A DNA stretch of 64,000 nucleotides from Martinezella lusitana (GTDB taxonomy: Bacteria; Pseudomonadota; Alphaproteobacteria; Rhizobiales; Rhizobiaceae): the NCBI RefSeq assembly GCF_010668395.1, contig NZ_WUEY01000019.1, positions 1 through 64,000 on the forward strand, read 5' to 3'. Position 1 is the first letter of the stretch. Every line of letters begins with the position of its first letter. This document shows positions 36,517 to 45,738 of this stretch, piece after piece. The notes under the pieces were generated by a model, which did not search any database, was not told the origin of the DNA, and saw only the letters and a program-made list of their open reading frames with translations. The position numbers and the translations under genes are program-made.

Positions 36517-37253
36517 ATGGCGCTCCGTGCGGTGCGAACGGCGCGCATCAGGCGGGCGACATGTGCGGCCTCGACGCGGCCGGTATCTTTGTGGCTGTCC
36601 TTGAACCAGCTCCCAACGATTGCGCCATCAGCTTCAGCGAGCTGCTCGACGGCATTTGCTTCGGTGAGGCCGGCGCCGATGAGAAGCGGCGTGCCGGCTC
36701 CAGTTACCGAGCGGAAGCGCGCGACCTTCTCCATATCGGTCGGTTGACCGGTGGCGTCCGACGTGACGACGAGACCGTCGCAGCGGGCGGCACCGATGCG
36801 CACATCCTCTTCTTCCGGCCGGCCCGAAAGGATCGGCTGATATTTGAAGCGCACGCCGCCGAGCAACAGCGCCCGGACTTTGGCTCTCCTTGCAGCGAGA
36901 TCGGCAGCGAAGGTCATGTCGGCCTCCGGCGGCAAGTGACCGGCGACGGAATCGACCTGGAGGAAGGCGACCGGATATTGCTCCGCCAGCGCGAAAGCGC
37001 GCTCGTTGTCGCGCAACACGTTGACGCCAATCTTCGAGCCGAGATCAAGGACGCATAGCCGCTCGAGCACACGCTCCACATCGTCGGCGTCGCCGAAGTA
37101 GTTCTCGACCACCAGCCCGTCGACACCTTCACCGGCCATGATGCGGGCTTCTTCCTCGGCCTGCGCACGCTTTGCGGCGGGGCCGTCGCCGGACAGGTGC
37201 AGCATGCCGAGAATGGGTTTCGAGGTAGTGAAAGTCTCGCCGAAGCGGCTCAT
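36513..37253 (-). CDS. BtpA/SgcQ family TIM-barrel protein
   Basis: A 246-residue predicted (beta/alpha)8 protein of the BtpA family: KPILGMLHLSGDG at the start, GVDGLVVENYFGD, KIGVNVLRDNERAF, GLVVTSDATGQPTD and a phosphate-binding-like LIGAGLTEANAVEQL. Family members include BtpA (photosystem I biogenesis) and SgcQ of a sugar-phosphate operon; enzymatic roles are poorly defined. It overlaps the cupin gene by 4 nt. The context with a PfkB kinase suggests it acts on a phosphorylated intermediate. Confidence 0.85.
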   Translation of the reverse strand: MSRFGETFTTSKPILGMLHLSGDGPAAKRAQAEEEARIMAGEGVDGLVVENYFGDADDVERVLERLCVLDLGSKIGVNVLRDNERAFALAEQYPVAFLQVDSVAGHLPPEADMTFAADLAARRAKVRALLLGGVRFKYQPILSGRPEEEDVRIGAARCDGLVVTSDATGQPTDMEKVARFRSVTGAGTPLLIGAGLTEANAVEQLAEADGAIVGSWFKDSHKDTGRVEAAHVARLMRAVRTARSAI

Positions 37254-37254
37254 G

Positions 37255-38061
37255 TCAGTTCTCCTGCGTCACACCGCTGTCAACGGGTGCGGTCTCGCGC
37301 CCCCAGCGCGTTGCGAATTTCATCTGGACGGCCGGCGAGTAGACGATCGACGTGCGCTCGACCAACCGGTCGTCGGCGTCAAGTACGTCCCCGCTGGCGC
37401 AAAGATAGCCCGGCACTTCAAGTGCCGGAGCAAAGACCTCCCGCAGGCGATCGGACGGCGGCACGACAGTGAGCAGCAGTTCCGAGCGGAGGGGATGGCG
37501 GTTATAATCGCGGCGCAGCACCTCGTAGAGCGATTGCTCGCCGAAATCGTAGGCATCGATGCCCGGATAGAGGGAAAGATCGAGCTGCGAGGTGTCGACG
37601 TTCAGCCAGCTGATCGTTTCGCCGTTGGCAAGCCCTCGTGCACGCACCAGGAGGAGTTCGCCATTGTCCACCCGGTGCTCCAGCACCCTCGTTACCGGAC
37701 GCTGGCCCTGCCGGCGGGCGAGCTCCGTGAAACTGCCGAAGTTCCAGATATTGTGGCTGATCGGCCGATGCGAGACGATCGTGCCTCTGCCGCGAACCTG
37801 CTGAACCAGCCCTTCCGACACCAGGAGCGCCATGGCGTTGCGCACCGTGGTACGGGCAATGCCGAACTGGTCGCGCAACTGGTTTTCCGATGGGATCGAT
37901 TCTCCTTCGGAAAAGTCCCCGCTGAGTATTGCGGCCCGTAAAGCCCGATAGAGCTGCCGGTAAAGCTGCTCGCTCGAATAGAGGTCGAGACGAAGGCGCG
38001 ACAGTCTGTCGTCCAGGCGTTCGCCTGTTGTTTTGGCATCTGATGTGGAAGGTTGGGTCAA
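37255..38061 (-). CDS. GntR family regulator, UTRA domain
   Basis: A 268-residue regulator with a GntR winged helix (about 28-98: LYSSEQLYRQLYRALRAAILSG, IPSENQLRDQFGIARTTVRNAMALLVSEGLVQQVRGRGTIV) and a UTRA effector domain (about 110-250). It is embedded in the operon between the importer genes and the BtpA-like gene, 22 nt after the binding-protein stop. It probably controls the operon at the TTGTAGG palindrome (40679-40698). Confidence 0.9.
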   Translation of the reverse strand: MTQPSTSDAKTTGERLDDRLSRLRLDLYSSEQLYRQLYRALRAAILSGDFSEGESIPSENQLRDQFGIARTTVRNAMALLVSEGLVQQVRGRGTIVSHRPISHNIWNFGSFTELARRQGQRPVTRVLEHRVDNGELLLVRARGLANGETISWLNVDTSQLDLSLYPGIDAYDFGEQSLYEVLRRDYNRHPLRSELLLTVVPPSDRLREVFAPALEVPGYLCASGDVLDADDRLVERTSIVYSPAVQMKFATRWGRETAPVDSGVTQEN

Positions 38062-38083
38062 GGCAGGCTCCGACGGAATCTTG

Positions 38084-38947
38084 TTACTTGTTGGCTCCGT
38101 TTATCTTGAACTCTTCGACGCCTGCTTCTTTCAAGCCATAGCGATCGAGGATCTGTGCATAAGTGCCGTCCGCCTTTAGCTTATCGAGCGTGGCGCGCAC
38201 GGCATCGCGCAGCTCGCCGTTCGCCTTTGCAAAGGCGATGCCGTAGTAATTCACGTCGCCCACCTGGCCGATCTGGTAAAACTTGCCCGGTTCCTGCTTC
38301 ATCAAATCAAGCAGGCCTTCGAGGCCGATCACCGAGGCTTGCGCACGGCCCTGGCGGATCTGCATGATATGCTCGGCCTGGGTCGGGATCTGGATGACGT
38401 TGATCAGCTTGCCTGCCGGGCAGATAGCCTTGCCGAGATCTTCCGCCCAGGTGACCCAGCTCGTTCCCGTCGCCACCGCGACCGTCTTGCCGCAAAGGTC
38501 GGCTTCGGTCTTGATCTCGCTTTGATGGTCGGTGGTCGTGTAGAAGACGTTGCCTGTCTTGAAGTAGTCGATGAAGTCGAGCTGCTTCTGGCGTTCGGTC
38601 TTGTCGGAGAAGGCGGTGATGACCATGTCGGAGCGGCCGGTCACGACCTGCGGGATGAGCTGCGGAAACTCGACGTTCTGGAACTCCGCCGTCAGGCCCA
38701 GACGCTCGGCGACGGCTTTGGCGAGGTCGATGTCGAAGCCCTTGAGTTCGGTCGAACCGGCATCGCTGTATTCCATCGGCGGATAGGCGAGGCTGATGGT
38801 GAAGTTAAGCTTGCCGGCCGAGCGCACCGCCTGCGGCAGGGCGGCAGCCAGCTTCTCGTCGCCGGCGGCATGAGCCGCGCCGCTCGCCGCAAGGCCTATA
38901 AGCGCGGCCGAGGCGAGCCCCAGTACCTTTGAAAGTCCCTTTTTCAT
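38084..38947 (-). CDS. Amino-acid ABC transporter substrate-binding protein (SBP_bac_3)
   Basis: A 287-residue periplasmic protein. The start at 38947 is chosen because GGGAGAACGGACA precedes it and it opens with a Sec signal (KKGLSKVLGLASAALIGLAA, cleavage AHA-AG near residue 27). Family features are FTISLAYPPMEYSDAGSTELKGFDIDLA, broken here only by family-typical insertions, and VAVATGTSW. It binds a polar amino acid or similar compound for the permease and ATPase encoded upstream in the operon. Confidence 0.92.
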   Translation of the reverse strand: MKKGLSKVLGLASAALIGLAASGAAHAAGDEKLAAALPQAVRSAGKLNFTISLAYPPMEYSDAGSTELKGFDIDLAKAVAERLGLTAEFQNVEFPQLIPQVVTGRSDMVITAFSDKTERQKQLDFIDYFKTGNVFYTTTDHQSEIKTEADLCGKTVAVATGTSWVTWAEDLGKAICPAGKLINVIQIPTQAEHIMQIRQGRAQASVIGLEGLLDLMKQEPGKFYQIGQVGDVNYYGIAFAKANGELRDAVRATLDKLKADGTYAQILDRYGLKEAGVEEFKINGANK

Positions 38948-38980
38948 TGTCCGTTCTCCCATTGTTGGACTGAAAAGTTT

Positions 38981-39745
38981 TCACGCGAGCACGCGGCTCA
39001 GGAATGAGCGCACGCGCGGATCGGCGGGGTTGCTGAGCACTTCGCTGGGCGGGCCGATTTCGCGGATCTCGCCGTCGATCATCACCACGACCCGGTCGGC
39101 GACCTCCCGGGCAAAGCCGATTTCGTGGGTGACGACGATCATCGTGGTGCCGCCGCGCGCCAGATTGCGCATGACCTCCAGCACCTCGCCGACAAGTTCC
39201 GGGTCGAGGGCGCTCGTCGGCTCGTCGAAGAGCATGACGCGCGGCTCCATGGCGAGCGCGCGGGCGATCGCGACTCGTTGCTTCTGACCGCCAGAGAGCT
39301 GCGAAGGATAGCTTGACGCTTTGGCGGCCATGCCGACCTGCTCCAGCAGATCCATGGCGCGCGCTTCGGCTTCCGCGCGCTTTATTCCCCGCACCACCAT
39401 CGGCCCCTCGATGACGTTGCCGAGCACCGTGCGATGGGCGAAGAGATTGAAATGCTGAAACACCATGCCGAGCTGGCTCTGCTGGGCGCGCAGATGCCGC
39501 AACGACAATTCCTGCAGGGCGCCGTGCGATAGCGTGTAGCCCATAATGGCTCCGTCCACCCAGACATAGCCTCCGTTGGGCGTTTCGAGATGATTGATGC
39601 AGCGCAAGAACGTGCTCTTGCCGCTGCCGGAGGGGCCGAGGATGCACAACACCTCGCCATAGGCGACATCCAGGTCGAGGCCCTTCAGAACCTCGTGATT
39701 GCCAAAACTCTTGCGGATTCCGACCGCCTTGACTGCGAGACTCAT
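38981..39745 (-). CDS. Polar amino-acid ABC transporter ATP-binding protein
   Basis: A 254-residue ATPase starting at 39745 (overlap with the permease stop). It has Walker A GPSGSGKST, VFQHFNLFAHRTVLGNV, signature LSGGQKQRVAIARALAMEP, Walker B VMLFDEPTSALDPE and H-loop VTHEIGFA, the exact pattern of the GlnQ/HisP subfamily. It is the second gene of the operon. Confidence 0.94.
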   Translation of the reverse strand: MSLAVKAVGIRKSFGNHEVLKGLDLDVAYGEVLCILGPSGSGKSTFLRCINHLETPNGGYVWVDGAIMGYTLSHGALQELSLRHLRAQQSQLGMVFQHFNLFAHRTVLGNVIEGPMVVRGIKRAEAEARAMDLLEQVGMAAKASSYPSQLSGGQKQRVAIARALAMEPRVMLFDEPTSALDPELVGEVLEVMRNLARGGTTMIVVTHEIGFAREVADRVVVMIDGEIREIGPPSEVLSNPADPRVRSFLSRVLA

Positions 39746-40668
39746 GCTTCCCTCGTGGTGACCGGTCGCCGTGCCCAGCCCGAGAACCAGCGGCGCTCGG
39801 TGGTAGCGTTGGCCGCGTCGCGGCCGAAATGGCGCTCGAGATAGTATTGGCAGATCGAAAGAACCGTGGTGCCGGCCAGGTACCAGATGGCGCAGACGAA
39901 CAGCAGTTCGATGACTGCGCCGTTGATGAAGTAGATGCGCTGTGCCGCATTCAGCATCTCGCCCATGGCGATGGTGGCGGCAAGCGAAGAGAACTTCAGC
40001 ATGCCGATGGCGCTGTTGCCTAGCACCGGCAGGATCAAGCGCAAGGTCTGCGGCAGGATGATGCGGCGCATGGTCTGGCTGGGAGTCATGCCGAGCGTAT
40101 GCGCTGCTTCCTTCTGGCCGCGATCGACGGAAGCAATGCCGCCGCGCACGACCTCCGTGAGATAGGAGCCCTCGTTGACGCCGAGCCCAAGGACGGCAGC
40201 GACGAAGGGCGTGACGACATCGACCATGCGGGCATCTACGAGGCCCGGAATATGCAGCCGGGGAAAGACCAGCGCGATGTTGAACCAGATGAGAAGCTGC
40301 AGCAGCACCGGTGTGCCACGGAATATCCAGACGTAGAGCCAGGAGGCAAAGCGCAGGATCGGGTTTTCCGAAAGTCGCATGATGCCGAAGGCAAAGCCGA
40401 GGAAGACGCCGAGCACGAGGGCGCAGGCTGAAATCAGCAGGGTCCAGCCGAAACCGGTAACGATGACACCCGCCGTCAGAAACTGGCCGACCACGGTCCA
40501 CTGGATTTGCCCGACGGCGAACGCATGGCCGATGACAATCAGGAGGATGAGAACAAGGCCACCGCTGACCCAGCGTCCGGGGTGCCGCAGGCGACGCACG
40601 GTCACCTCGGGACCAGGGAGATCCGCAAGAGACAATGTGGCGGTTGGTTTTGGATCAGACTGTGACAT
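39742..40668 (-). CDS. Polar amino-acid ABC transporter permease (HisM/GlnP family)
   Basis: A 308-residue permease with a 30-residue cytoplasmic N-terminus and about six spans. Markers are YVWIFRGTPVLLQLLIWFN and the loop GGIASVDRGQKEAAHTLGMTPSQTMRRIILPQTLR. Only one permease gene is present, so it probably acts as a homodimer. It is the first gene of the minus-strand operon; its ATG is 10 nt from the TTGTAGG operator. Confidence 0.93.
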   Translation of the reverse strand: MSQSDPKPTATLSLADLPGPEVTVRRLRHPGRWVSGGLVLILLIVIGHAFAVGQIQWTVVGQFLTAGVIVTGFGWTLLISACALVLGVFLGFAFGIMRLSENPILRFASWLYVWIFRGTPVLLQLLIWFNIALVFPRLHIPGLVDARMVDVVTPFVAAVLGLGVNEGSYLTEVVRGGIASVDRGQKEAAHTLGMTPSQTMRRIILPQTLRLILPVLGNSAIGMLKFSSLAATIAMGEMLNAAQRIYFINGAVIELLFVCAIWYLAGTTVLSICQYYLERHFGRDAANATTERRWFSGWARRPVTTREA

Positions 40669-40678
40669 GATTTCCAGA

Positions 40679-40698
40679 TTGTAGGGTTAGGCCTACAA
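40679..40698. promoter_or_regulatory. Candidate GntR operator (TTGTAGG inverted repeat)
   Basis: Perfect 7-bp arms TTGTAGG (40679-40685) and CCTACAA (40692-40698) with a 6-nt spacer sit just upstream of the permease start. Binding here would block initiation of the whole operon. The UTRA GntR protein encoded within the operon is the natural candidate (inference). Confidence 0.6.
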
Positions 40699-41081
40699 CT
40701 AGATAGAAGCTCGACCTGATGAAGTCAAGCGGCATTTGTCCGGACGTTTTCCGCTTCTAAAACCGATGTTCCGTTCAGGCTACAAAAGGTGGTTCCGTAA
40801 AGAAGAATACAGGCTTCACACGAACCGCTCGCCGACGGGATGCTTTTGGCTGGGAATTGAAGCGGGATCGGCGACCGATGAGAAACGGCAGATCGTATCA
40901 ATCATCAGCGGATAGATCGTGTCGTACGCTGTGAAACGCGTCATGGGCACAGGATGGTCAGCAGATCGGATCTGACCATACCGCCTCCGCCGGAGCACCA
41001 CGCCTTGAACTTGGTTGTTATAGCCATCTCGGCACTTGCCGGTACGTACGGCAATCCATGAAACCACGCATCGTCAGGAAT
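40699..41081. other. Gene-poor gap with an 8-bp inverted repeat
   Basis: No convincing gene was found. ATGGTCAG (40954-40961) and CTGACCAT (40972-40979) form a perfect inverted repeat with a 10-nt spacer. A minus-strand frame ending at 40941 and reaching into the promoter region is open but has no recognisable family; it could be a remnant. Confidence 0.4.
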
Positions 41082-41126
41082 TGTATCGCCTTTGGCGACA
41101 GTCAATAGCATTTTCCTGCGTTTATC
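41082..41126 (+). promoter_or_regulatory. Shared LysR-type promoter element, site A
   Basis: TGTA (41082-41085), 11 nt, GACA (41097-41100), 20 nt, TTTATC (41121-41126). The same spacing occurs at four other sites in 46.9-51.9 kb. It lies 126 nt upstream of the RND adaptor start. TGTA-N11-GACA fits the T-N11-A LysR box; TTTATC preceded by GCG may be the -10 region or a second contact. Confidence 0.65.
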
Positions 41127-41252
41127 CCTCCTGAGCGACAGCACATATTTCCTCCCGAACCAGTTGATGACGCCCGTCATCGGCTCATCCGAAATCCATG
41201 AACGACCATCCGTTCCCGTTCCGGTTCGAGAGGGAATCCAGGAGCTAGACCA

Positions 41253-42428
41253 ATGAGATCGCTTTCGAAGCGCTGGGCCCTGTGGGGCGCCGGCATGAGC
41301 CTTGCTGCATCCGTTTCCGGCGCAGCGCTTTATTTCAATCCTCCGCACGACGCCGCTGCCAGCGAGCGGAGTAAACCGGCGGCAACGGCCGTGCCGGTCA
41401 CCTATGAGACGGTTCACACCCGCAATGTCGTGACCTGGCAGCAGTTTTCGGGGCGCCTCGAAGCGATCGAACGCGTCGACGTTCGCGCCCGTGTCGCCGG
41501 CGCCGTACAGTCCATCCATTTTCGCGAAGGCGCACTGGTCCGCCAGGGCGACATCCTCGTGACCATCGATCCGGCGCCCTACGAGGCTCTGGTGGCACAG
41601 GCTGAAGCGCAGGTCATCGGAGCCGAAGCCCGGCTCGACATAACAAGGATCGAGCTTGAGCGTGGTCGGCGGTTGCTCACCAGCAAGGCGATATCGCAAA
41701 GCGATCTCGATCAGCGCGCCGCGGCGGCGAGCGAAGCGCAAGCCAATCTTCGCTCAGTACAGGCGCTTCTGCGAACCGCGCAGCTTAATCTCGATTTTAC
41801 CAATGTTCGCGCGCCCGTCTCCGGGCGCGTCGGCAGGATCGACGTGACGCCCGGGAACCTGGTGGATGCCGGCTCGACCTCGGTACCGCTGACACGGCTC
41901 GTCTCCGTCGATCCGATCTACGCCACCTTCAATGTCGGGGAACAGGTCATCGCCGAAGCGCTGGCCAAACTCGGCGGCAATGGCGACATCGGCCGTATCC
42001 CCGTCGAGATCGGCACGCTCTCCGACGACGGAACTCCGGTCCGGGGAAGACTCCAGCTCGTCGGCAACGAGGTCGATAGCGCCAGCGGCACCATCGTCGT
42101 CCGCGCTATCTTCGACAATCCGGAAGGCCGGCTCATACCCGGTCAGTTCGTGCGCGTGCGCATCGGGCAGCCGGAAGCGGACAGCCATGTGCTGATTTCG
42201 GAACGCGCCATCGGCACCGACCAGGACAAGAAGTTCGTCTTTGCGATCGGCGCGGACAACACGATCGCCTATCGCACAGTCCAACTCGGCGAGACCGCCG
42301 ATGGCATGCGCATCATCCAAAGCGGCCTTCAGGACGGCGATCGCATCGTGGTCAGCGGCCTGCAGCGCGTGAAACCCGGCGCCCTCGTCGATCCCCGGCC
42401 GACCGATCTCACCGCGGCCGCGCAGTAG
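41253..42428 (+). CDS. RND efflux pump periplasmic adaptor (membrane fusion protein)
   Basis: A 391-residue HlyD/AcrA-type adaptor with a CCAGGAGC ribosome site. There is an N-terminal membrane anchor or signal (WALWGAGMSLAASVSGAALYF), a lipoyl-like half VDVRARVAGAVQSIHFREGALVRQGDILVTID, an alpha-helical hairpin (about 105-170), the second lipoyl half VRAPVSGRVGRIDVTPGNLV and a beta-barrel region. No lipobox Cys was seen. It links the inner-membrane RND pump to an outer-membrane channel, for which no gene is present here. The promoter carries site A. Confidence 0.94.
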   Translation: MRSLSKRWALWGAGMSLAASVSGAALYFNPPHDAAASERSKPAATAVPVTYETVHTRNVVTWQQFSGRLEAIERVDVRARVAGAVQSIHFREGALVRQGDILVTIDPAPYEALVAQAEAQVIGAEARLDITRIELERGRRLLTSKAISQSDLDQRAAAASEAQANLRSVQALLRTAQLNLDFTNVRAPVSGRVGRIDVTPGNLVDAGSTSVPLTRLVSVDPIYATFNVGEQVIAEALAKLGGNGDIGRIPVEIGTLSDDGTPVRGRLQLVGNEVDSASGTIVVRAIFDNPEGRLIPGQFVRVRIGQPEADSHVLISERAIGTDQDKKFVFAIGADNTIAYRTVQLGETADGMRIIQSGLQDGDRIVVSGLQRVKPGALVDPRPTDLTAAAQ

Positions 42429-42467
42429 CGGCGGCCGCCTTTCCAATCCTTTTCCATGGAGAGCAAA

Positions 42468-45400
42468 ATGAATATCTCCCGTTTCTTTGTGGATCGGCCG
42501 GTCTTTGCCGCCGTGCTCTCGATCCTCATCGTCGTCGCAGGCCTGATCGGCATGCGGTCCCTGCCGATCTCAGAATATCCGGAGGTCGTACCGCCTTCGG
42601 TCGTCGTCACCGCGCAATATCCGGGCGCCAACCCGAAGGTCATCGCCGAAACCGTGGCGACCCCGATCGAGGAGCAGATCAATGGCGTCGAAAACATGCT
42701 CTACATGTCGAGCCAGGCGACCTCGGACGGCCTGCTGACGCTGACCGTCACCTTCAGGCTCGGTACGGACGCCGACAAGGCGCAGCAGCTCGTCCAGAAC
42801 CGTGTCAGCCAGGCCGAGCCACGGCTGCCGCAGGCCGTGCGCGATCTCGGCGTGACGACGGTGAAGAGCTCGCCCGACCTGATGATGGTCGTGAACCTGC
42901 TGTCGCCGGACGATCGCTACGACATCACCTACCTGCGCAACTACGCCCTCCTGAACATCAAGGATCGGCTTGCCCGCATCGACGGTGTCGGTCAGGTCAT
43001 GCTCTATGGCGCCGGAGACTATTCGATGCGTGTCTGGATCGACCCGCAAAGGGCGGCCGAACGTGGTCTCTCCGCCACCGATATCGCGAACGCCGTGCGC
43101 CAGCAGAACGTCCAGGCCGCCGCCGGCATCATCGGCGCTTCGCCGAGCGTTCCCGGCCTCGACATGCAGTTCTCGGTCAACGCCCAGGGCCGCCTGACGA
43201 CGCCGGAGGAATTCGGCGATATCATCGTCAAGTCTGGCGCCAATGGCGAAATCACCCGCCTGCGCGACGTCGCCCGCATCGAGATGGGGGCAGCCGACTA
43301 TTCGCTGCGCGCGCGCCTCGATGGACAGCCGGCCGTGGCCATCCCTGTCTTCCAGGCACCGGGCTCCAATGCCATCGCCATCTCCGATGAGGTGCGCAAG
43401 ACCATGGACGAGCTGCAGCAGGCGATGCCCGACGGCGTCAGATACGACATCGTCTATGACACCACCCAGTTCGTACGCACCTCGATCGAGAAAGTCGTCG
43501 ATACACTTCTGGAAGCCGTCGCTCTTGTTGTGATCGTCGTCATTCTGTTCCTGCAGACCTGGCGCGCGTCCATCATCCCGCTGGTCGCCGTTCCGGTGTC
43601 GATCATCGGCACGTTCGCCGTGATGTACCTGATGGGTTTTTCCATCAATGCGCTGAGCCTCTTCGGCCTGGTGCTGGCAATCGGCATCGTCGTCGACGAC
43701 GCGATCGTCGTGGTCGAGAATGTCGAGCGCAACATTGAACATGGCCTCTCGCCGCGGGAAGCCACCTATCGGGCCATGAAGGAAGTCTCCGGTCCGATCA
43801 TCGCCATCGCACTCGTGCTCGTCGCCGTCTTCGTGCCGCTGGCCTTCATCTCCGGCCTGACCGGTCAGTTCTATCGCCAGTTCGCGCTGACGATCGCCAT
43901 TTCCACCGTCATCTCCGCCTTCAACTCGCTGACGCTGTCTCCGGCACTCGCTGCCCTTCTCCTGAAGGATCGTCACGCGCCGAAGGATCTGCTGACACGC
44001 GGCATGGATCATCTGTTCGGCTGGTTCTTCCGCGGCTTCAACAAGGCGTTCAGCCGCGGCTCGAGTGCCTATGGCAAAGGCGTCGGCGGCCTGCTGTCGC
44101 GCAAGAGCATCATCATGGTCGTCTATCTCGCCATGATCGGCGCGACCTACGGCCTCTTCCAGCAGGTTCCGGGTGGTTTCGTTCCGGCGCAGGATAAACA
44201 GTTCCTGATCGGCTTCGCCCAGCTTCCCGACGGCGCGACGCTGGAACGTACGGAAGATGTCATGGGGCGTATGGACAAGATCATCCGCGATCAGGAGGGT
44301 GTCGGCCATGCGCTCGCCTTCACCGGCATGTCTATCAACGGCTTCACCAACTCTTCCAATGCCGGCCTGATCTTCATCCCGCTGAAATCCTTCGACGAAC
44401 GCAAGGGCGCCGGCCTGTCCGGCAATGCCATCGCCGCGGAGCTCAACAAGAAGCTTGGCACAATCCAGGATGCCTTCATCGCCATCTTCCCGCCGCCGCC
44501 CGTCCAGGGTCTCGGCACGACCGGCGGCTTCAAGCTACAGATCGAGGACCGCGCCGGCCTCGGCTACCGGGCACTGGACGATGCCAAGAAGGCTTTCCTT
44601 GAAAAGGCCGCAACGGCTCCTGAGCTGACGGGTCTTTATTCGAGCTACCAGGTCAACGTGCCGCAGCTCTTTGCCGATCTCGATCGCGCCAAGGCCCAGC
44701 AGCTCGGCGTCTCGGTGACCGACGTCTTCGATACGCTGCAGATCTATCTCGGCTCGCTCTACGTGAACGACTTCAACGCCTTCGGCCGCACCTACAGCGT
44801 CCGTCTGCAGGCCGATGCCAAGTTCCGCGCCCATGCCGGCGATATCGGCCAGTTGAAGGTGCGCTCGGCTTCCGGCCAGATGATCCCGTTGTCGGCGCTG
44901 ATGAAGATTGACTTCGCGACCGGTCCGGAACGCGCGATCCGCTACAACGGCTTCCTGTCGGCCGACATCAACGGCGCGCCTGCGGAGGGCTATTCGACCG
45001 GTCAGGCCCAGGCCGCCATCGATCGGATTGCCGCTGAAACCCTGCCGAAAGGCATGGGCTTCGAATGGACCGACCTCACCTACCAGCAGATCATCACCGG
45101 CAACTCGGGCGTCCTGGTCTTCCCGCTGGCATTGCTGCTCGTCTTCCTGGTGCTGGCCGCCCAGTATGAGAGCTTCACCCTGCCAATCGCGATCGTCATG
45201 ATCGTGCCGATGGGCGTACTGGCGGCGCTGACCGGCGTCTGGCTGACGGGTGGCGACAACAACATCTTCACCCAGATCGGCCTCATCGTCCTTGTCGGCC
45301 TCTCGGCGAAGAACGCGATCCTGATCGTGGAATTCGCCCGCGAGCTGGAATTCGAAGGCCGCACCCCCGTCAAGGCGGCAATCGAGGCCAGCCGGTTGCG

Positions 45401-45662
45401 TCTTCGCCCGATCCTGATGACCTCCATGGCCTTCATCATGGGTGTGGTCCCGCTCGTCACTTCGACGGGCGCCGGCGCCGAAATGCGGGCCGCCATGGGC
45501 GTCGCCGTCTTCTCCGGCATGATCGGCGTCACCTTCTTCGGCATCTTCATGACGCCGGTCTTCTACGTGCTGGTTCGCAGGCTCTCGGGCAATCGCCCGC
45601 TGCCGCAGCACCACCCGCAGAACGACAACCAGGCGCAGGTCATGCACATCGCCGCCGAGTGA
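42468..45662 (+). CDS. RND efflux transporter, HAE1 family inner-membrane pump
   Basis: A 1064-residue AcrB/MexB-class proton/drug antiporter. The start at 42468 (MNISRFFVDRPVFAAVLSI) follows GGAGAGCAAA; an ATG 12 nt upstream would place the ribosome site inside the gene. It has 12 spans with the proton-relay Asp pair in GIVVDDAIVVVENVER, two large periplasmic loops, and the C-terminal GLSAKNAILIVEFA. Length and internal duplication match HAE1. It exports hydrophobic or amphiphilic toxic compounds from the periplasm. Confidence 0.96.
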   Translation: MNISRFFVDRPVFAAVLSILIVVAGLIGMRSLPISEYPEVVPPSVVVTAQYPGANPKVIAETVATPIEEQINGVENMLYMSSQATSDGLLTLTVTFRLGTDADKAQQLVQNRVSQAEPRLPQAVRDLGVTTVKSSPDLMMVVNLLSPDDRYDITYLRNYALLNIKDRLARIDGVGQVMLYGAGDYSMRVWIDPQRAAERGLSATDIANAVRQQNVQAAAGIIGASPSVPGLDMQFSVNAQGRLTTPEEFGDIIVKSGANGEITRLRDVARIEMGAADYSLRARLDGQPAVAIPVFQAPGSNAIAISDEVRKTMDELQQAMPDGVRYDIVYDTTQFVRTSIEKVVDTLLEAVALVVIVVILFLQTWRASIIPLVAVPVSIIGTFAVMYLMGFSINALSLFGLVLAIGIVVDDAIVVVENVERNIEHGLSPREATYRAMKEVSGPIIAIALVLVAVFVPLAFISGLTGQFYRQFALTIAISTVISAFNSLTLSPALAALLLKDRHAPKDLLTRGMDHLFGWFFRGFNKAFSRGSSAYGKGVGGLLSRKSIIMVVYLAMIGATYGLFQQVPGGFVPAQDKQFLIGFAQLPDGATLERTEDVMGRMDKIIRDQEGVGHALAFTGMSINGFTNSSNAGLIFIPLKSFDERKGAGLSGNAIAAELNKKLGTIQDAFIAIFPPPPVQGLGTTGGFKLQIEDRAGLGYRALDDAKKAFLEKAATAPELTGLYSSYQVNVPQLFADLDRAKAQQLGVSVTDVFDTLQIYLGSLYVNDFNAFGRTYSVRLQADAKFRAHAGDIGQLKVRSASGQMIPLSALMKIDFATGPERAIRYNGFLSADINGAPAEGYSTGQAQAAIDRIAAETLPKGMGFEWTDLTYQQIITGNSGVLVFPLALLLVFLVLAAQYESFTLPIAIVMIVPMGVLAALTGVWLTGGDNNIFTQIGLIVLVGLSAKNAILIVEFARELEFEGRTPVKAAIEASRLRLRPILMTSMAFIMGVVPLVTSTGAGAEMRAAMGVAVFSGMIGVTFFGIFMTPVFYVLVRRLSGNRPLPQHHPQNDNQAQVMHIAAE

Positions 45663-45668
45663 TCCCAA

Positions 45669-45696
45669 GAGATGCGGGGCAATGGCCTCGCATCTC
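45669..45696 (+). terminator. Hairpin between the RND pump gene and the small ORF
   Basis: Perfect 8-bp arms GAGATGCG (45669-45676) and CGCATCTC (45689-45696) lie 7 nt after the pump stop. There is no T-run, so it may reduce rather than end transcription into the 47-codon gene. Confidence 0.45.
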
Positions 45697-45738
45697 CGCT
45701 CTCCAGATCTTCCATACCCCCAAATTCAGGAGCAAGAC

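Noticed and set aside
40816..41067. 83-codon minus-strand frame in the RND promoter region
   Set aside because: No family match, and it overlaps the intergenic inverted repeat; probably chance or an unrecognisable remnant.
42570..44309. 579-codon minus-strand open frame
   Set aside because: It is antisense to the RND pump gene, is low-complexity (His/Asp/Gln-rich) and arises from codon bias in GC-rich DNA.
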